A stretch of 64,000 nucleotides of DNA, from the NCBI RefSeq assembly GCF_001375535.1, contig NZ_LN831197.1, positions 500,623 to 564,622 on the forward strand, written 5' to 3'. The notes under the pieces are model-generated. The model saw only the letters and a program-made list of their open reading frames with translations, did no database searches and was not told the origin of the DNA. A program made the translations under genes and the position numbers. This stretch comes from Bacillus niameyensis. Lineage in GTDB: Bacteria > Bacillota > Bacilli > Bacillales > Bacillaceae_C. Positions 18,388-27,710 of this stretch are shown piece after piece (position 1 is the stretch's first letter; each line of letters begins with the position of its first letter).

Positions 18388-18466
18388 AATAGTTTCAGTA
18401 GGCCTGTTTTGGCTTTTTATGGTAGAATGTTCTTGGCAAACATTCATGTGTAGGGTGTGAAATAGT

Positions 18467-18934
18467 ATGAAAGTACTTGTGTTAAATGGGCCAAATTTAA
18501 ACAGGTTAGGAATTCGCGAGCCAGATATTTACGGAAGTGAAACGCTTGAACAATTAGAAAAAAAATTACTAATTGTTGGTAAAAGTCTAGAAATGGAAGT
18601 TGTTTGCTATCAATCTAATCACGAAGGAGCTTTATTGGACCAAATCCACGATGCAGAGTTTAATGGTTTTTCGGGAATAATTATGAACCCAGGTGCGTTT
18701 ACCCATTATAGCATCGCTCTAAGAGATGGAATTTCTTCCATAAACTTGCCTGTTATTGAAGTACATATTTCAAATGTTCATAGCAGGGAAGAGTTCAGAA
18801 AAATATCGGTTACTGCACCGGTTTCTATCGGTCAAATAACTGGATTTGGAATGTATGGCTATGAAATGGCTTTGAATGCAATGAAGAAATACATAGAGGG
18901 GAGAGAAGGGAATGGACAAGTTACAAAAAATTAG
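18467..18934 (+). CDS. aroQ: Type II 3-dehydroquinate dehydratase
   Basis: Third step of the shikimate pathway. Catalytic signature VLNGPNLNRLGIREPDIYG at the N-terminus including the lid Arg and base Tyr, QSNHEG near 45, NPGAFTHYS with the catalytic His near 81, and the HISN and REEFR blocks. 155 residues. Overlaps papA by 23 bases. Confidence 0.96.
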   Translation: MKVLVLNGPNLNRLGIREPDIYGSETLEQLEKKLLIVGKSLEMEVVCYQSNHEGALLDQIHDAEFNGFSGIIMNPGAFTHYSIALRDGISSINLPVIEVHISNVHSREEFRKISVTAPVSIGQITGFGMYGYEMALNAMKKYIEGREGNGQVTKN

Positions 18935-19973
18935 AGAAGAATTTGGAGCATTTGGGATCGACGGATTGCTCATTACAAGCCCTTATAATCGGCGATATTT
19001 AACAAATTTCACGGGAACAGCTGGTATCGCCTTGATTACTCAGAATAAGGCTTTTTTCATTACTGACTTTCGCTATACTGAGCAAGCAGCGAAACAGGTT
19101 GAAGGATATGAAATTATTCAATACAGCCAGGGAATGATTGCTGAAGTAGCCGATCAAGTAAAAGCGCTTGGAGTCAAAAAAATAGGTTTTGAACAGGATC
19201 ACCTTTCTTACTCCACGTGGAAAGCGTATGAAGGAGCAATCGCTGCAGAATTAGTTCCTGTTTCAAATCTTGTTGAAAAAATGCGTCTCATAAAAACTTC
19301 TCAGGAAGTTGCCATTATTAAAGAAGCAGCTGATATTGCAGATTTAGCTTTCAAACATATTCTTGACTATATAAAGCCAGGGTTAACAGAATTAGAAGTT
19401 GCTAATGAACTTGAATTTTTTATGAGAAAATGCGGAGCAACTTCTTCTTCATTTGACACTATTGTAGCTTCAGGATGGAGATCTGCACTTCCACACGGGG
19501 TAGCCAGTGAAAAAGTCATTGAAAAAGGGGATTTTGTGACCTTAGATTATGGTGCCCTTTATAAAGGGTATGTGTCTGATATTACGCGGACAATCGCTGT
19601 CGGAGAGCCATCTGAGCAATTGAAGGAAATTTATGATATCACTCTGGAAGCTCAACTTCGAGCAATGGAACAGATTAAGTCAGGAATGACAGGCATTGAG
19701 GCAGATGCTATTGCTAGAGACTATATAACAGCCAAAGGATACGGGGATAATTTTGGCCATTCATTAGGGCATGGAATTGGCTTGGAAGTTCATGAAGGTC
19801 CCGGACTTTCGATCCGATCAGAACAAAAGCTTGAGCCAGGGATGGTTGTCACCGTTGAACCTGGTATATATGTACCCAAACTTGGGGGAGTTCGGATCGA
19901 AGATGACATACTTATTACCGAAACTGGTAATGAAGCACTTACGCATTCGACTAAAGATTTAATCATACTATAA
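18912..19973 (+). CDS. papA: Xaa-Pro peptidase, M24B family
   Basis: Metal-dependent aminopeptidase cleaving X-Pro bonds. The M24 metal ligands are all present: Asp in TLDYGAL, Asp in YVSDITRT, His in [12 protein letters not shown], Glu in VEPGIY and Glu in RIEDD. 353 residues with the usual N-terminal creatinase-like domain. Start lies inside aroQ; efp follows after 14 bases. Confidence 0.95.
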   Translation: MDKLQKIREEFGAFGIDGLLITSPYNRRYLTNFTGTAGIALITQNKAFFITDFRYTEQAAKQVEGYEIIQYSQGMIAEVADQVKALGVKKIGFEQDHLSYSTWKAYEGAIAAELVPVSNLVEKMRLIKTSQEVAIIKEAADIADLAFKHILDYIKPGLTELEVANELEFFMRKCGATSSSFDTIVASGWRSALPHGVASEKVIEKGDFVTLDYGALYKGYVSDITRTIAVGEPSEQLKEIYDITLEAQLRAMEQIKSGMTGIEADAIARDYITAKGYGDNFGHSLGHGIGLEVHEGPGLSIRSEQKLEPGMVVTVEPGIYVPKLGGVRIEDDILITETGNEALTHSTKDLIIL

Positions 19974-19987
19974 TTGGAGGAACACAA

Positions 19988-20545
19988 ATGATTTCAGTAA
20001 ACGAATTTCGAACAGGTTTAACGATTGAAACAGATGGAGGGATTTGGCGTGTAATGGATTTCCAACACGTTAAGCCAGGAAAGGGCGCAGCTTTTGTTCG
20101 CTCTAAACTGCGTAATCTTCGTACCGGAGCCGTTCAAGAAAAAACATTTAGAGCCGGTGAAAAGGTTGAAAGAGCACAAATCGATAATAAAACAATGCAA
20201 TATCTTTATGCAAATGGAGATATGCATGTATTTATGGATAACGCGACTTACGAACAAATTGAGTTACCTAGTGCTCAAATTGAATATGAATTACAATTCT
20301 TAAAAGAAAATATGGAAGTTCATATAATTATGTATCAAGGGGAAACTCTTGGTGTAGATTTGCCAAATACAGTTGAATTGGAAGTTGTTGAAACTGAACC
20401 TGGTATTAAAGGAGATACAGCTTCAGGTGGATCAAAACCAGCTAAACTGGAAACAGGCCTAACCGTTCAAGTTCCGTTTTTTGTTAATACTGGTGATCGC
20501 TTAATCATTAATACAGGCGATAGTACTTATGTGTCAAGAGCATAA
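19988..20545 (+). CDS. efp: Elongation factor P
   Basis: Relieves ribosome stalling at polyproline. 185 residues in three beta-barrel domains. The modifiable loop reads [10 protein letters not shown], with Lys at position 32 as in B. subtilis, where it carries 5-aminopentanol. A good GGAGG ribosome site precedes the ATG. Confidence 0.97.
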   Translation: MISVNEFRTGLTIETDGGIWRVMDFQHVKPGKGAAFVRSKLRNLRTGAVQEKTFRAGEKVERAQIDNKTMQYLYANGDMHVFMDNATYEQIELPSAQIEYELQFLKENMEVHIIMYQGETLGVDLPNTVELEVVETEPGIKGDTASGGSKPAKLETGLTVQVPFFVNTGDRLIINTGDSTYVSRA

Positions 20546-20585
20546 CATGTATGCATTCTAATTAAAAAGAAGCACACCTTTTAAA

Positions 20586-20612
20586 GCGAGGAATTTATCC
20601 TCGTTTTTTTTA
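20586..20612 (+). terminator. Terminator after efp
   Basis: CGAGGA pairs with TCCTCG around an ATTTA loop, followed by eight T residues. Separates efp from spoIIIA. Confidence 0.85.
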
Positions 20613-20634
20613 TTTCTTTTTTCTATTAGAAATT

Positions 20635-20662
20635 TCATATTTAAAGACAAGCTGAATACATA
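20635..20662 (+). promoter_or_regulatory. Candidate sigma-E promoter of spoIIIA
   Basis: TCATATT (20635-20641) is a full match to the sigma-E -35 KMATATT. After 13 bases comes AATACATA, sharing the ATACA core of the -10 CATACAMT. spoIIIA is a mother-cell sigma-E operon in B. subtilis, which supports the reading. Confidence 0.55.
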
Positions 20663-20695
20663 TTAGATAGAGAATGATAGAAGGGGAGGATAATT

Positions 20696-21625
20696 TTGGA
20701 AGTTATATTACGAATGTTGCCCAGTCGTATCAGTGATTTAATTAAACGTCTTCCTTCCACCCTGCTGACAGAGATTGAGGAAATTAGATTACGGGTTGGC
20801 CGTCAAATTGAAATAGCTTCTAACGGTATTCCCCGCTTTCTACCTTATATTTTTACGAATCAAGATGTGGAACAATTTATTGGGAAACTCGCCAATCATT
20901 CTTTCTATACACTGGATGAAGAATTAAAGAAAGGATACGTCACGATTGAAGGAGGACATCGTATTGGATTGGCAGGGAAAGTTATTCTTGATAATGGCTC
21001 TGTCAAGGCAATTCGCCATTTAGCTTCCTTCAATATCAGGGTTGCAAGGGAAAAAATAGGTGTGGCTGAAACGTTTATTCCACAACTATTTAAAGATTAT
21101 TGGAAAAACACAATGATTATCGGACCTCCACAAACAGGGAAGACAACATTATTAAGGGATATAGCTAGAATAGTATCGAGCGGATCTAAAGAACATAGCA
21201 TTCCTGCTCTTAAAGTTGGAATCGTTGATGAACGTTCAGAAATCGCAGGATGTGTTCATGGCACTCCGCAATTACAGTTTGGTCAAAGAGTAGATGTACT
21301 GGATGCCTGTCCAAAGGCGGAAGGCATGATGATGCTCATTCGATCAATGAGTCCTGATGTGCTGATTGTGGATGAGATTGGCAGGGAAGAAGACCGGATC
21401 GCTATTATGGAAGCAGTGAATGCAGGAATTACATTAATGATGACAACACATGGTTATTCATATGATGAGGTAAGAAAACGGCCGATGCTGAATCAAATTA
21501 TGAATGAACAGGTTTTTGATCGATATATAGAATTATCAAGAAGTAATGGCCCCGGCACGGTCGCAGCTATAAAAGACTCTGAGGGGAAATCAATCTATTA
21601 TAAAGGATTACATGCTCATGTTTAA
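20696..21625 (+). CDS. spoIIIAA: SpoIIIAA, ATPase of the forespore feeding channel
   Basis: Secretion-type ATPase in the mother cell at the base of the SpoIIIA-SpoIIQ channel. Walker A GPPQTGKTT near 143-151, Walker B DVLIVDEIGRE near 218-228. 309 residues. TTG start 6 bases after AGGGGAGG. First gene of the eight-gene spoIIIA operon and overlaps spoIIIAB. Confidence 0.96.
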   Translation: MEVILRMLPSRISDLIKRLPSTLLTEIEEIRLRVGRQIEIASNGIPRFLPYIFTNQDVEQFIGKLANHSFYTLDEELKKGYVTIEGGHRIGLAGKVILDNGSVKAIRHLASFNIRVAREKIGVAETFIPQLFKDYWKNTMIIGPPQTGKTTLLRDIARIVSSGSKEHSIPALKVGIVDERSEIAGCVHGTPQLQFGQRVDVLDACPKAEGMMMLIRSMSPDVLIVDEIGREEDRIAIMEAVNAGITLMMTTHGYSYDEVRKRPMLNQIMNEQVFDRYIELSRSNGPGTVAAIKDSEGKSIYYKGLHAHV

Positions 21626-22133
21626 ACTTTTTGGTGCTCTATTCATATTGATAGCGACTACAATGATTGGCTTTGAAGCAGCTAAACGTTTGAGTAGAAG
21701 ACCGAAGCATCTCAAATTATTTCAAAATTCTTTAGAAACGTTAGAAGCTGAGATTATGTATGGTCATACACCTCTTGGGGAAGCGGCGATTAAAATTTCT
21801 GAACAGCTCCCTGAACCAGTTTCAAGTCATTATCGAATCTTTGCTAACTATCTTAAAAAAGATGAAACGACAGTTATTATTGCTTGGGAAGAAGCCTTAA
21901 AAGAAACTTGGAGACATACAGCTCTAAAACAAAATGAGTATGAAATACTTTTACAATTTGGTGCTAATTTAGGGAAACATGACCGAGATTCACAACAAAA
22001 GCAGATCATTTTGACTTTAACTCATTTGGAAAGAGAAGAAGAAGAAGCGAGAGAAGTACAAAAAAGGTATGAAAAAATGATGCAAAGTTTCGGTGTTTTA
22101 TCAGGGCTACTAATCATTATCTTGTTGCTCTAA
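21612..22133 (+). CDS. spoIIIAB: SpoIIIAB, stage III sporulation protein
   Basis: Membrane protein resembling type II secretion GspF-like components. N-terminal helix (FKLFGALFILIATTMIGF), the conserved LEAEIMYGHTPL motif near 43-54, and a C-terminal helix (SGLLIIILLL). 173 residues. Overlaps spoIIIAA by 14 bases. Confidence 0.94.
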   Translation: MLMFKLFGALFILIATTMIGFEAAKRLSRRPKHLKLFQNSLETLEAEIMYGHTPLGEAAIKISEQLPEPVSSHYRIFANYLKKDETTVIIAWEEALKETWRHTALKQNEYEILLQFGANLGKHDRDSQQKQIILTLTHLEREEEEAREVQKRYEKMMQSFGVLSGLLIIILLL

Positions 22134-22151
22134 ATATTTATAAAAATTACG

Positions 22152-22332
22152 AAGTGTGGGTAAGCGATGCGCTAGTCTGAGTATAGCTTCAGGCACCAGT
22201 CGGTTGGCAGCTAATCAGCATTCAATCTGCAGAAAGTCAGCAACTGCTCATTCCACACAGTGTTTCTTTTATCTCGTCAGAAGCTAGGAAGTTTGTACAG
22301 CGCTAAACAGGCACTTACGCTTTTCTAATTAG
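22152..22332 (-). repeat. Reversed, divergent copy of the structured repeat element
   Basis: On the minus strand this reads CTAATTAGAAAAGCGTAAG..GCC..TTTAGCGCTGTACAAACTT, then CTTCTGACGAGATAAAAGAAACA, a middle unlike other copies, and an end block resembling TAGTCGCTGGGCGCTGGAGCT. It fills the spoIIIAB-spoIIIAC gap and ends right at the AGGAGG ribosome site of spoIIIAC. Confidence 0.82.
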
Positions 22333-22344
22333 GAGGTTGTTGGT

Positions 22345-22548
22345 ATGGGCATAGAAGTCGACGTTATTTTTAAAATAGCTGGTGTTGGGATCGTTGTGGC
22401 TTTTTTACACACAATCCTTGATCAGGTAGGAAAGAAAGAATATGCCCAATGGGTTACGCTTTTCGGCTTCATTTATATTTTATTTATGGTAGTGTCCATC
22501 GTAGATGGCCTATTTCAAAAAATTAAATCTGTCTTCTTATTTCAATGA
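22345..22548 (+). CDS. spoIIIAC: SpoIIIAC, small membrane protein
   Basis: 67 residues, two membrane helices (IAGVGIVVAFLHTIL and WVTLFGFIYILFMVV). Typical SpoIIIAC of the feeding channel. AGGAGG ribosome site 6 bases ahead of the ATG, immediately after the reversed repeat. Confidence 0.95.
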   Translation: MGIEVDVIFKIAGVGIVVAFLHTILDQVGKKEYAQWVTLFGFIYILFMVVSIVDGLFQKIKSVFLFQ

Positions 22549-22563
22549 TAGGGGGAATCCATC

Positions 22564-22953
22564 ATTGTTATTTTACAAATTGCAGGGATTGCCCTAATAA
22601 CAACTTTTTTAGCTGTAGTGATTAAAGAGCAGAAACCTGGATTTGCATTCTTATTGATTTTATTTACTGGGACAGGCATTTTTCTTTTTCTAGTTGATCA
22701 AATTCAAAAAATAATTCAGATGATAGAAAACCTTGCAGCAAGCGCAAATGTAAATTCTCTCTATGTCAGAACGATCTTGAAGATCATTGGAATTGCATAT
22801 ATCGCAGAATTTACTTCACATATTAGCAAGGATGCGGGACAGAGTTCGCTTGCAGCAAAAGTAGAACTAGCCGGCAAAATATTAATACTGGCAATGGCTG
22901 TCCCAATTTTAACCGTATTAATTGAAACAATTCTAGCAATGATGCCTGTGTAG
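22564..22953 (+). CDS. spoIIIAD: SpoIIIAD, membrane protein, apparent AUU start
   Basis: SpoIIIAC paralogue with a longer C-terminus: LQIAGIALITTFLAVVIKEQKPGFAF... aligned by eye across the family. The first ATG/GTG/TTG in frame is GTG 22618, which would delete the first membrane helix. An in-frame TAG at 22549 limits extension, leaving only ATC 22561 or ATT 22564. The AGGGGGAA ribosome site fits ATT 22564. From there 129 residues, close to the B. subtilis protein. Its stop directly abuts the repeat array. Confidence 0.85.
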   Translation: MVILQIAGIALITTFLAVVIKEQKPGFAFLLILFTGTGIFLFLVDQIQKIIQMIENLAASANVNSLYVRTILKIIGIAYIAEFTSHISKDAGQSSLAAKVELAGKILILAMAVPILTVLIETILAMMPV

Positions 22954-25179
22954 AAAGAAAAGCGTAAACGCCCGTTTAGCGACGTACAAACTTTTTAAGC
23001 TTCTGACGAGATAAAGGAAACACAGCGAGGGACGAGCTGATGTTGACTTATCGTAGGAAGAAGCTGAAAGTTTGCTAGTCGCTGGGCGTTGAAGCTGGAC
23101 AAAGAAAAGCGTAAACGCCCGTTTAGCGACGTACAAACTTTAATAATAAGGATGAACGGCTAAAGTCGCGCCGTCCTGGCGCAACGCCGTTCTGACCAAC
23201 GTCGTGTTGGCCCGAGATAAAGGAAACACAGCGAGGGACGAGCTGATGTTGACTTATCGTAGGAAGAAGCTGAAAGTTTGCTAGTCGTTGGGCGTTGAAG
23301 CTGGACAAAGAAAAGCGTAAACGCCCGTTTAGCGACGTACAAACTTTAATAATAAGGATGAACGGCTAAAGTCGCGCCGTCCTGGCGCAACGCCGTTCTG
23401 ACCAACGTCGTGTTGGCCCGAGATAAAGGAAACACAGCGAGGGACGAGCTGATGTTGACTTATCGTAGGAAGAAGCTGAAAGTTTGCTAGTCGTTGGGCG
23501 TTGAAGCTGGACAAAGAAAAGCGTAAACGCCCGTTTAGCGACGTACAAACTTTAATAATAAGGATGAACGGCTAAAGTCGCGCCGTCCTGGCGCAACGCC
23601 GTTCTGACCAACGTCGTGTTGGCCCGAGATAAAGGAAACACAGCGAGGGACGAGCTGATGTTGACTTATCGTAGGAAGAAGCTGAAAGTTTGCTAGTCGT
23701 TGGGCGTTGAAGCTGGACAAAGAAAAGCGTAAACGCCCGTTTAGCGACGTACAAACTTTAATAATAAGGATGAACGGCTAAAGTCGCGCCGTCCTGGCGC
23801 AACGCCGTTCTGACCAACGTCGTGTTGGCCCGAGATAAAGGAAACACAGCGAGGGACGAGCTGATGTTGACTTATCGTAGGAAGAAGCTGAAAGTTTGCT
23901 AGTCGTTGGGCGTTGAAGCTGGACAAAGAAAAGCGTAAACGCCCGTTTAGCGACGTACAAACTTTAATAATAAGGATGAACGGCTAAAGTCGCGCCGTCC
24001 TGGCGCAACGCCGTTCTGACCAACGTCGTGTTGGCCCGAGATAAAGGAAACACAGCGAGGGACGAGCTGATGTTGACTTATCGTAGGAAGAAGCTGAAAG
24101 TTTGCTAGTCGTTGGGCGTTGAAGCTGGACAAAGAAAAGCGTAAACGCCCGTTTAGCGACGTACAAACTTTAATAATAAGGATGAACGGCTAAAGTCGCG
24201 CCGTCCTGGCGCAACGCCGTTCTGACCAACGTCGTGTTGGCCCGAGATAAAGGAAACACAGCGAGGGACGAGCTGATGTTGACTTATCGTAGGAAGAAGC
24301 TGAAAGTTTGCTAGTCGTTGGGCGTTGAAGCTGGACAAAGAAAAGCGTAAACGCCCGTTTAGCGACGTACAAACTTTAATAATAAGGATGAACGGCTAAA
24401 GTCGCGCCGTCCTGGCGCAACGCCGTTCTGACCAACGTCGTGTTGGCCCGAGATAAAGGAAACACAGCGAGGGACGAGCTGATGTTGACTTATCGTAGGA
24501 AGAAGCTGAAAGTTTGCTAGTCGTTGGGCGTTGAAGCTGGACAAAGAAAAGCGTAAACGCCCGTTTAGCGACGTACAAACTTTAATAATAAGGATGAACG
24601 GCTAAAGTCGCGCCGTCCTGGCGCAACGCCGTTCTGACCAACGTCGTGTTGGCCCGAGATAAAGGAAACACAGCGAGGGACGAGCTGATGTTGACTTATC
24701 GTAGGAAGAAGCTGAAAGTTTGCTAGTCGTTGGGCGTTGAAGCTGGACAAAGAAAAGCGTAAACGCCCGTTTAGCGACGTACAAACTTTAATAATAAGGA
24801 TGAACGGCTAAAGTCGCGCCGTCCTGGCGCAACGCCGTTCTGACCAACGTCGTGTTGGCCCGAGATAAAGGAAACACAGCGAGGGACGAGCTGATGTTGA
24901 CTTATCGTAGGAAGAAGCTGAAAGTTTGCTAGTCGTTGGGCGTTGAAGCTGGACAAAGAAAAGCGTAAACGCCCGTTTAGCGACGTACAAACTTTAATAA
25001 TAAGGATGAACGGCTAAAGTCGCGCCGTCCTGGCGCAACGCCGTTCTGACCAACGTCGTGTTGGCCCGAGATAAAGGAAACACAGCGAGGGACGAGCTGA
25101 TGTTGACTTATCGTAGGAAGAAGCTGAAAGTTTGCTAGTCGTTGGGCGTTGAAACTGGACAAAGAAAAGCGTAAACGCC
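22954..25179 (+). repeat. Tandem array: one 147-bp and ten 206-bp repeat units
   Basis: Begins one base after the spoIIIAD stop. Unit 1 (22954-23100) is the short form. Ten 206-bp units start at 23101, 23307, 23513, 23719, 23925, 24131, 24337, 24543, 24749 and 24955. A 19-base partial copy ends at 25179. The long units look identical; the only difference I found is G to A at 25154 in the last one. They exceed unit 1 by a 59-base net insertion carrying GCGCC/GGCGC and other short palindromes. Each unit keeps the AAAGCG..CGCCC start and TAGTCGTTGGGCGTTGAAGCT end. Because 206 is not a multiple of three, no frame runs through the array. Confidence 0.95.
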
Positions 25180-25237
25180 ATACAGGCTGGAATCGCGAAG
25201 TCTGTACGTCGAAATTAGATCAATAAAAGGAAACGGA

Positions 25238-26431
25238 GTGGCGTACATGCAAATTTTGCATCGGATCCTAATATTATGTTTCCTGTTTTTGTTTGCAACG
25301 GTACAGGCTGAAGCAATGGAACAATCGCCCGAGGGTGATGAGTTAGAGGGAACATTAGGTCGCTACATGAATGATTTAGGGTTGGACGAACTATCGGATC
25401 ATTGGGAAATGATTATGGACAAGTATGGGAATTATTTACCGGAAAGTAAACGGGGCAGTCTCATTGATTTTATGAATGGGGACAAGTCGTTTTCGATTAC
25501 AGGTTGGTTGAATGGAATCATTGCCTTTATCGTGCAAGAAATTTCCTTGAATGTGAAGTTATTAGGCTCCTTAATGTTGCTGACGATCTTTAGTATGTTT
25601 CTTCAAACCCTTCACAATGCATTTGAAAAGGGGGCAGTAAGCAAGGTCGCCTATTCTATCATTTTCATGGTTATAATAATCATTGCGCTTAATAGCTTTA
25701 GAGTAGCAAGTGAATACGCGATTGAAGCAATTAATTCTATGAGTCAATTTATACTTGCTTTGCTCCCGCTTTTACTTGCATTAATCGCTTCATCGGGAGG
25801 GATTACATCTGCGGGCTTTTTTCATCCTGTCCTTGTATTCCTAGTTAATATTAGTAGCCTAATTATTAAAAATGCGGTACTCCCTTTTTTATTTCTATCC
25901 ACATTGTTAAGTGTCGCTAATACTCTAAATACAGAATTAAAAGTTTCTCAGCTAGCAGGATTATTGAAAAAAACAAGTATCGGCATTTTGGGCGTGTTTA
26001 TAACAATTTTGCTTGGGGTTATCTCCGTTCAAGGGACAGCCACAGCTGTTGCAGATGGTGTGGCTATTAAAACGGCAAAATTTGTAACAGGTAACTTTGT
26101 ACCAGTTGTCGGGAAAATGTTTACAGATGCAGCAGATACTGTTTTATCAGCATCTGTCCTATTGAAAAACACGTTAGGGATTGCAGGAGTAGTTATTGTC
26201 CTATTACTTGCGGCTTTTCCAGCTATCAAAATTTTAGTTATTTCATTTATTTACAAGTTATCAGCGGCACTTTTGCAACCGCTTGGCGATGGACCTGTAA
26301 TTTCATGTTTAAATATTATAAGTAACAGCATGATCTATATATTCGCCTCTCTCGCCATCGTCTCTTTTATGTTTTTTATTAGTTTGACGATTATCATCAC
26401 GTCAGGAAACATTACGATGATGATTAGATGA
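25238..26431 (+). CDS. spoIIIAE: SpoIIIAE, polytopic channel protein
   Basis: Largest SpoIIIA membrane protein: a signal-like N-terminal segment (ILHRILILCFLFLFATVQAEA), a short outer domain, then about seven membrane helices. Up to 397 residues. GTG 25238 and ATG 25247 are both possible; ACGGAG lies 8 bases before the ATG, AAAAGG 7 bases before the GTG. It starts about 60 bases after the array, so its transcription must pass 2.2 kb of repeats unless an internal promoter exists. Confidence 0.95.
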   Translation: MAYMQILHRILILCFLFLFATVQAEAMEQSPEGDELEGTLGRYMNDLGLDELSDHWEMIMDKYGNYLPESKRGSLIDFMNGDKSFSITGWLNGIIAFIVQEISLNVKLLGSLMLLTIFSMFLQTLHNAFEKGAVSKVAYSIIFMVIIIIALNSFRVASEYAIEAINSMSQFILALLPLLLALIASSGGITSAGFFHPVLVFLVNISSLIIKNAVLPFLFLSTLLSVANTLNTELKVSQLAGLLKKTSIGILGVFITILLGVISVQGTATAVADGVAIKTAKFVTGNFVPVVGKMFTDAADTVLSASVLLKNTLGIAGVVIVLLLAAFPAIKILVISFIYKLSAALLQPLGDGPVISCLNIISNSMIYIFASLAIVSFMFFISLTIIITSGNITMMIR

Positions 26432-26443
26432 GGAGGGGCAAAC

Positions 26444-27049
26444 TTGGATTATATTACAAACTGGATTTTCAACATTATTATTTTTTTACTTCTAGCAATG
26501 ATTATTGACATGATTTTACCAGAAAGCGATATGCGGAAATATGCCAAGCTTGTTACAGGACTGCTTCTGATCTCAATTATCGTTACACCTTTATTTAAAA
26601 TTTTTACATTTGATTTTGAAAAACTACTTACATCAATTACGACAAATGCTGAAAAAAGCGAACAATCCACAGGAATTTTAATTGAAAGAAAAAAAAGAGA
26701 GATACAAGCCTCTCAGCATGCATATACATTAGAGCAGATGGCTGTCCAAATGAAAAAGCAAGTAGAAAAGGAGTTGATCGACCATCATCAGGCTGTGATT
26801 AAAACTATACAAATATCCGCTGATTCAAATCTTGAACCACCATACGACCAATTGAAAAAGGTAATCGTTCATATTTCTTCATCAGATGAAAAGACAGAAA
26901 AAATTCAGCCAGTCACGATTAACATTAAGGACGATCTCCCTTTGGAAGAGCAAAAAAATGAATATGGTGAAATTAAAAAATGGTTGTCTGCACAGTGGGA
27001 AATTCCTGAAAAAATAATTGAAATAGTTTCCGGGGAGGAACCGAAGTAA
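26444..27049 (+). CDS. spoIIIAF: SpoIIIAF, stage III sporulation protein
   Basis: Two N-terminal membrane helices (residues 8-24 and 33-50), then a soluble domain of the ring-building motif type that faces the intermembrane space. 201 residues. TTG start after AGGAGGGG, which overlaps the spoIIIAE stop. Confidence 0.93.
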   Translation: MDYITNWIFNIIIFLLLAMIIDMILPESDMRKYAKLVTGLLLISIIVTPLFKIFTFDFEKLLTSITTNAEKSEQSTGILIERKKREIQASQHAYTLEQMAVQMKKQVEKELIDHHQAVIKTIQISADSNLEPPYDQLKKVIVHISSSDEKTEKIQPVTINIKDDLPLEEQKNEYGEIKKWLSAQWEIPEKIIEIVSGEEPK

Positions 27050-27050
27050 A

Positions 27051-27710
27051 ATGTCGAACCAAAATAATCCTTTTGATTGGATAAAGGAGAAAATCGCAGC
27101 TTTTAAAACAAGTCCTTCACCCGATAAAAAAGGAGGAAAGTCTAGTTACCTCCTAATCCTTCTCGTATTAGGAGCATTCTTAATGATATTAGGGAGTATT
27201 TGGAAGGAACCACCTAAAGATGCAACTGTAGTTTCAAGCACTTCTGATGAGAGTTCCGAAACATTTGGAACAAAAAATACAGACACGAATAGTGAAATGA
27301 AGATTTTTGAAGAGCAATATGAAAACCAACTAAAGGATGCGCTGGAACAAATAGTCGGCGTTCATAGCGTGTCTGTGATCGTCAACGTAGAAGCGACAGA
27401 GCGAAAGGTATTAGAAAAAAATGCAGTTTTAAGAAGTCAGACTACCCGTGAAGAAGATCAAGAAGGTGGAGTAAGACAAATTGAGGATCAATCGAAAGAA
27501 GACGAAGTCGTTATTATTCAAAATGGCGATAAAGAAGAACCTATTATTTTAGAAACTAAAAAGCCGGAAATTAAAGGTGTACTTGTCGTTGCGGGAGGTG
27601 CAGAAAATATCCAAGTTGAGAAATGGATTATCCAAGCAGTCACAAGGGTGTTAGATGTGCCAAGCCATAGGGTTGCCGTTATTCCAAAAAAATCTAAGGG
27701 GGATTCATAA
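27051..27710 (+). CDS. spoIIIAG: SpoIIIAG, channel ring protein
   Basis: One membrane helix (YLLILLVLGAFLMILGSIW, near 33-51) and an intermembrane domain with the ring-building fold, including VGVHSVSVIVNVEATER and IKGVLVVAGGAENI. SpoIIIAG forms a 30-fold ring in B. subtilis. 219 residues, one base from spoIIIAF. Confidence 0.95.
   Translation: MSNQNNPFDWIKEKIAAFKTSPSPDKKGGKSSYLLILLVLGAFLMILGSIWKEPPKDATVVSSTSDESSETFGTKNTDTNSEMKIFEEQYENQLKDALEQIVGVHSVSVIVNVEATERKVLEKNAVLRSQTTREEDQEGGVRQIEDQSKEDEVVIIQNGDKEEPIILETKKPEIKGVLVVAGGAENIQVEKWIIQAVTRVLDVPSHRVAVIPKKSKGDS

Noticed and set aside
22933..25162. Repeated 60-61-residue minus-strand reading frames, one pair per array unit
   Set aside because: They are exact by-products of the 206-bp repeat, lack ribosome sites, and the same repeat elsewhere does not keep the frame.
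22954..25179. CRISPR array
   Set aside because: The whole 206-bp unit repeats without unique spacers and no cas genes are near.
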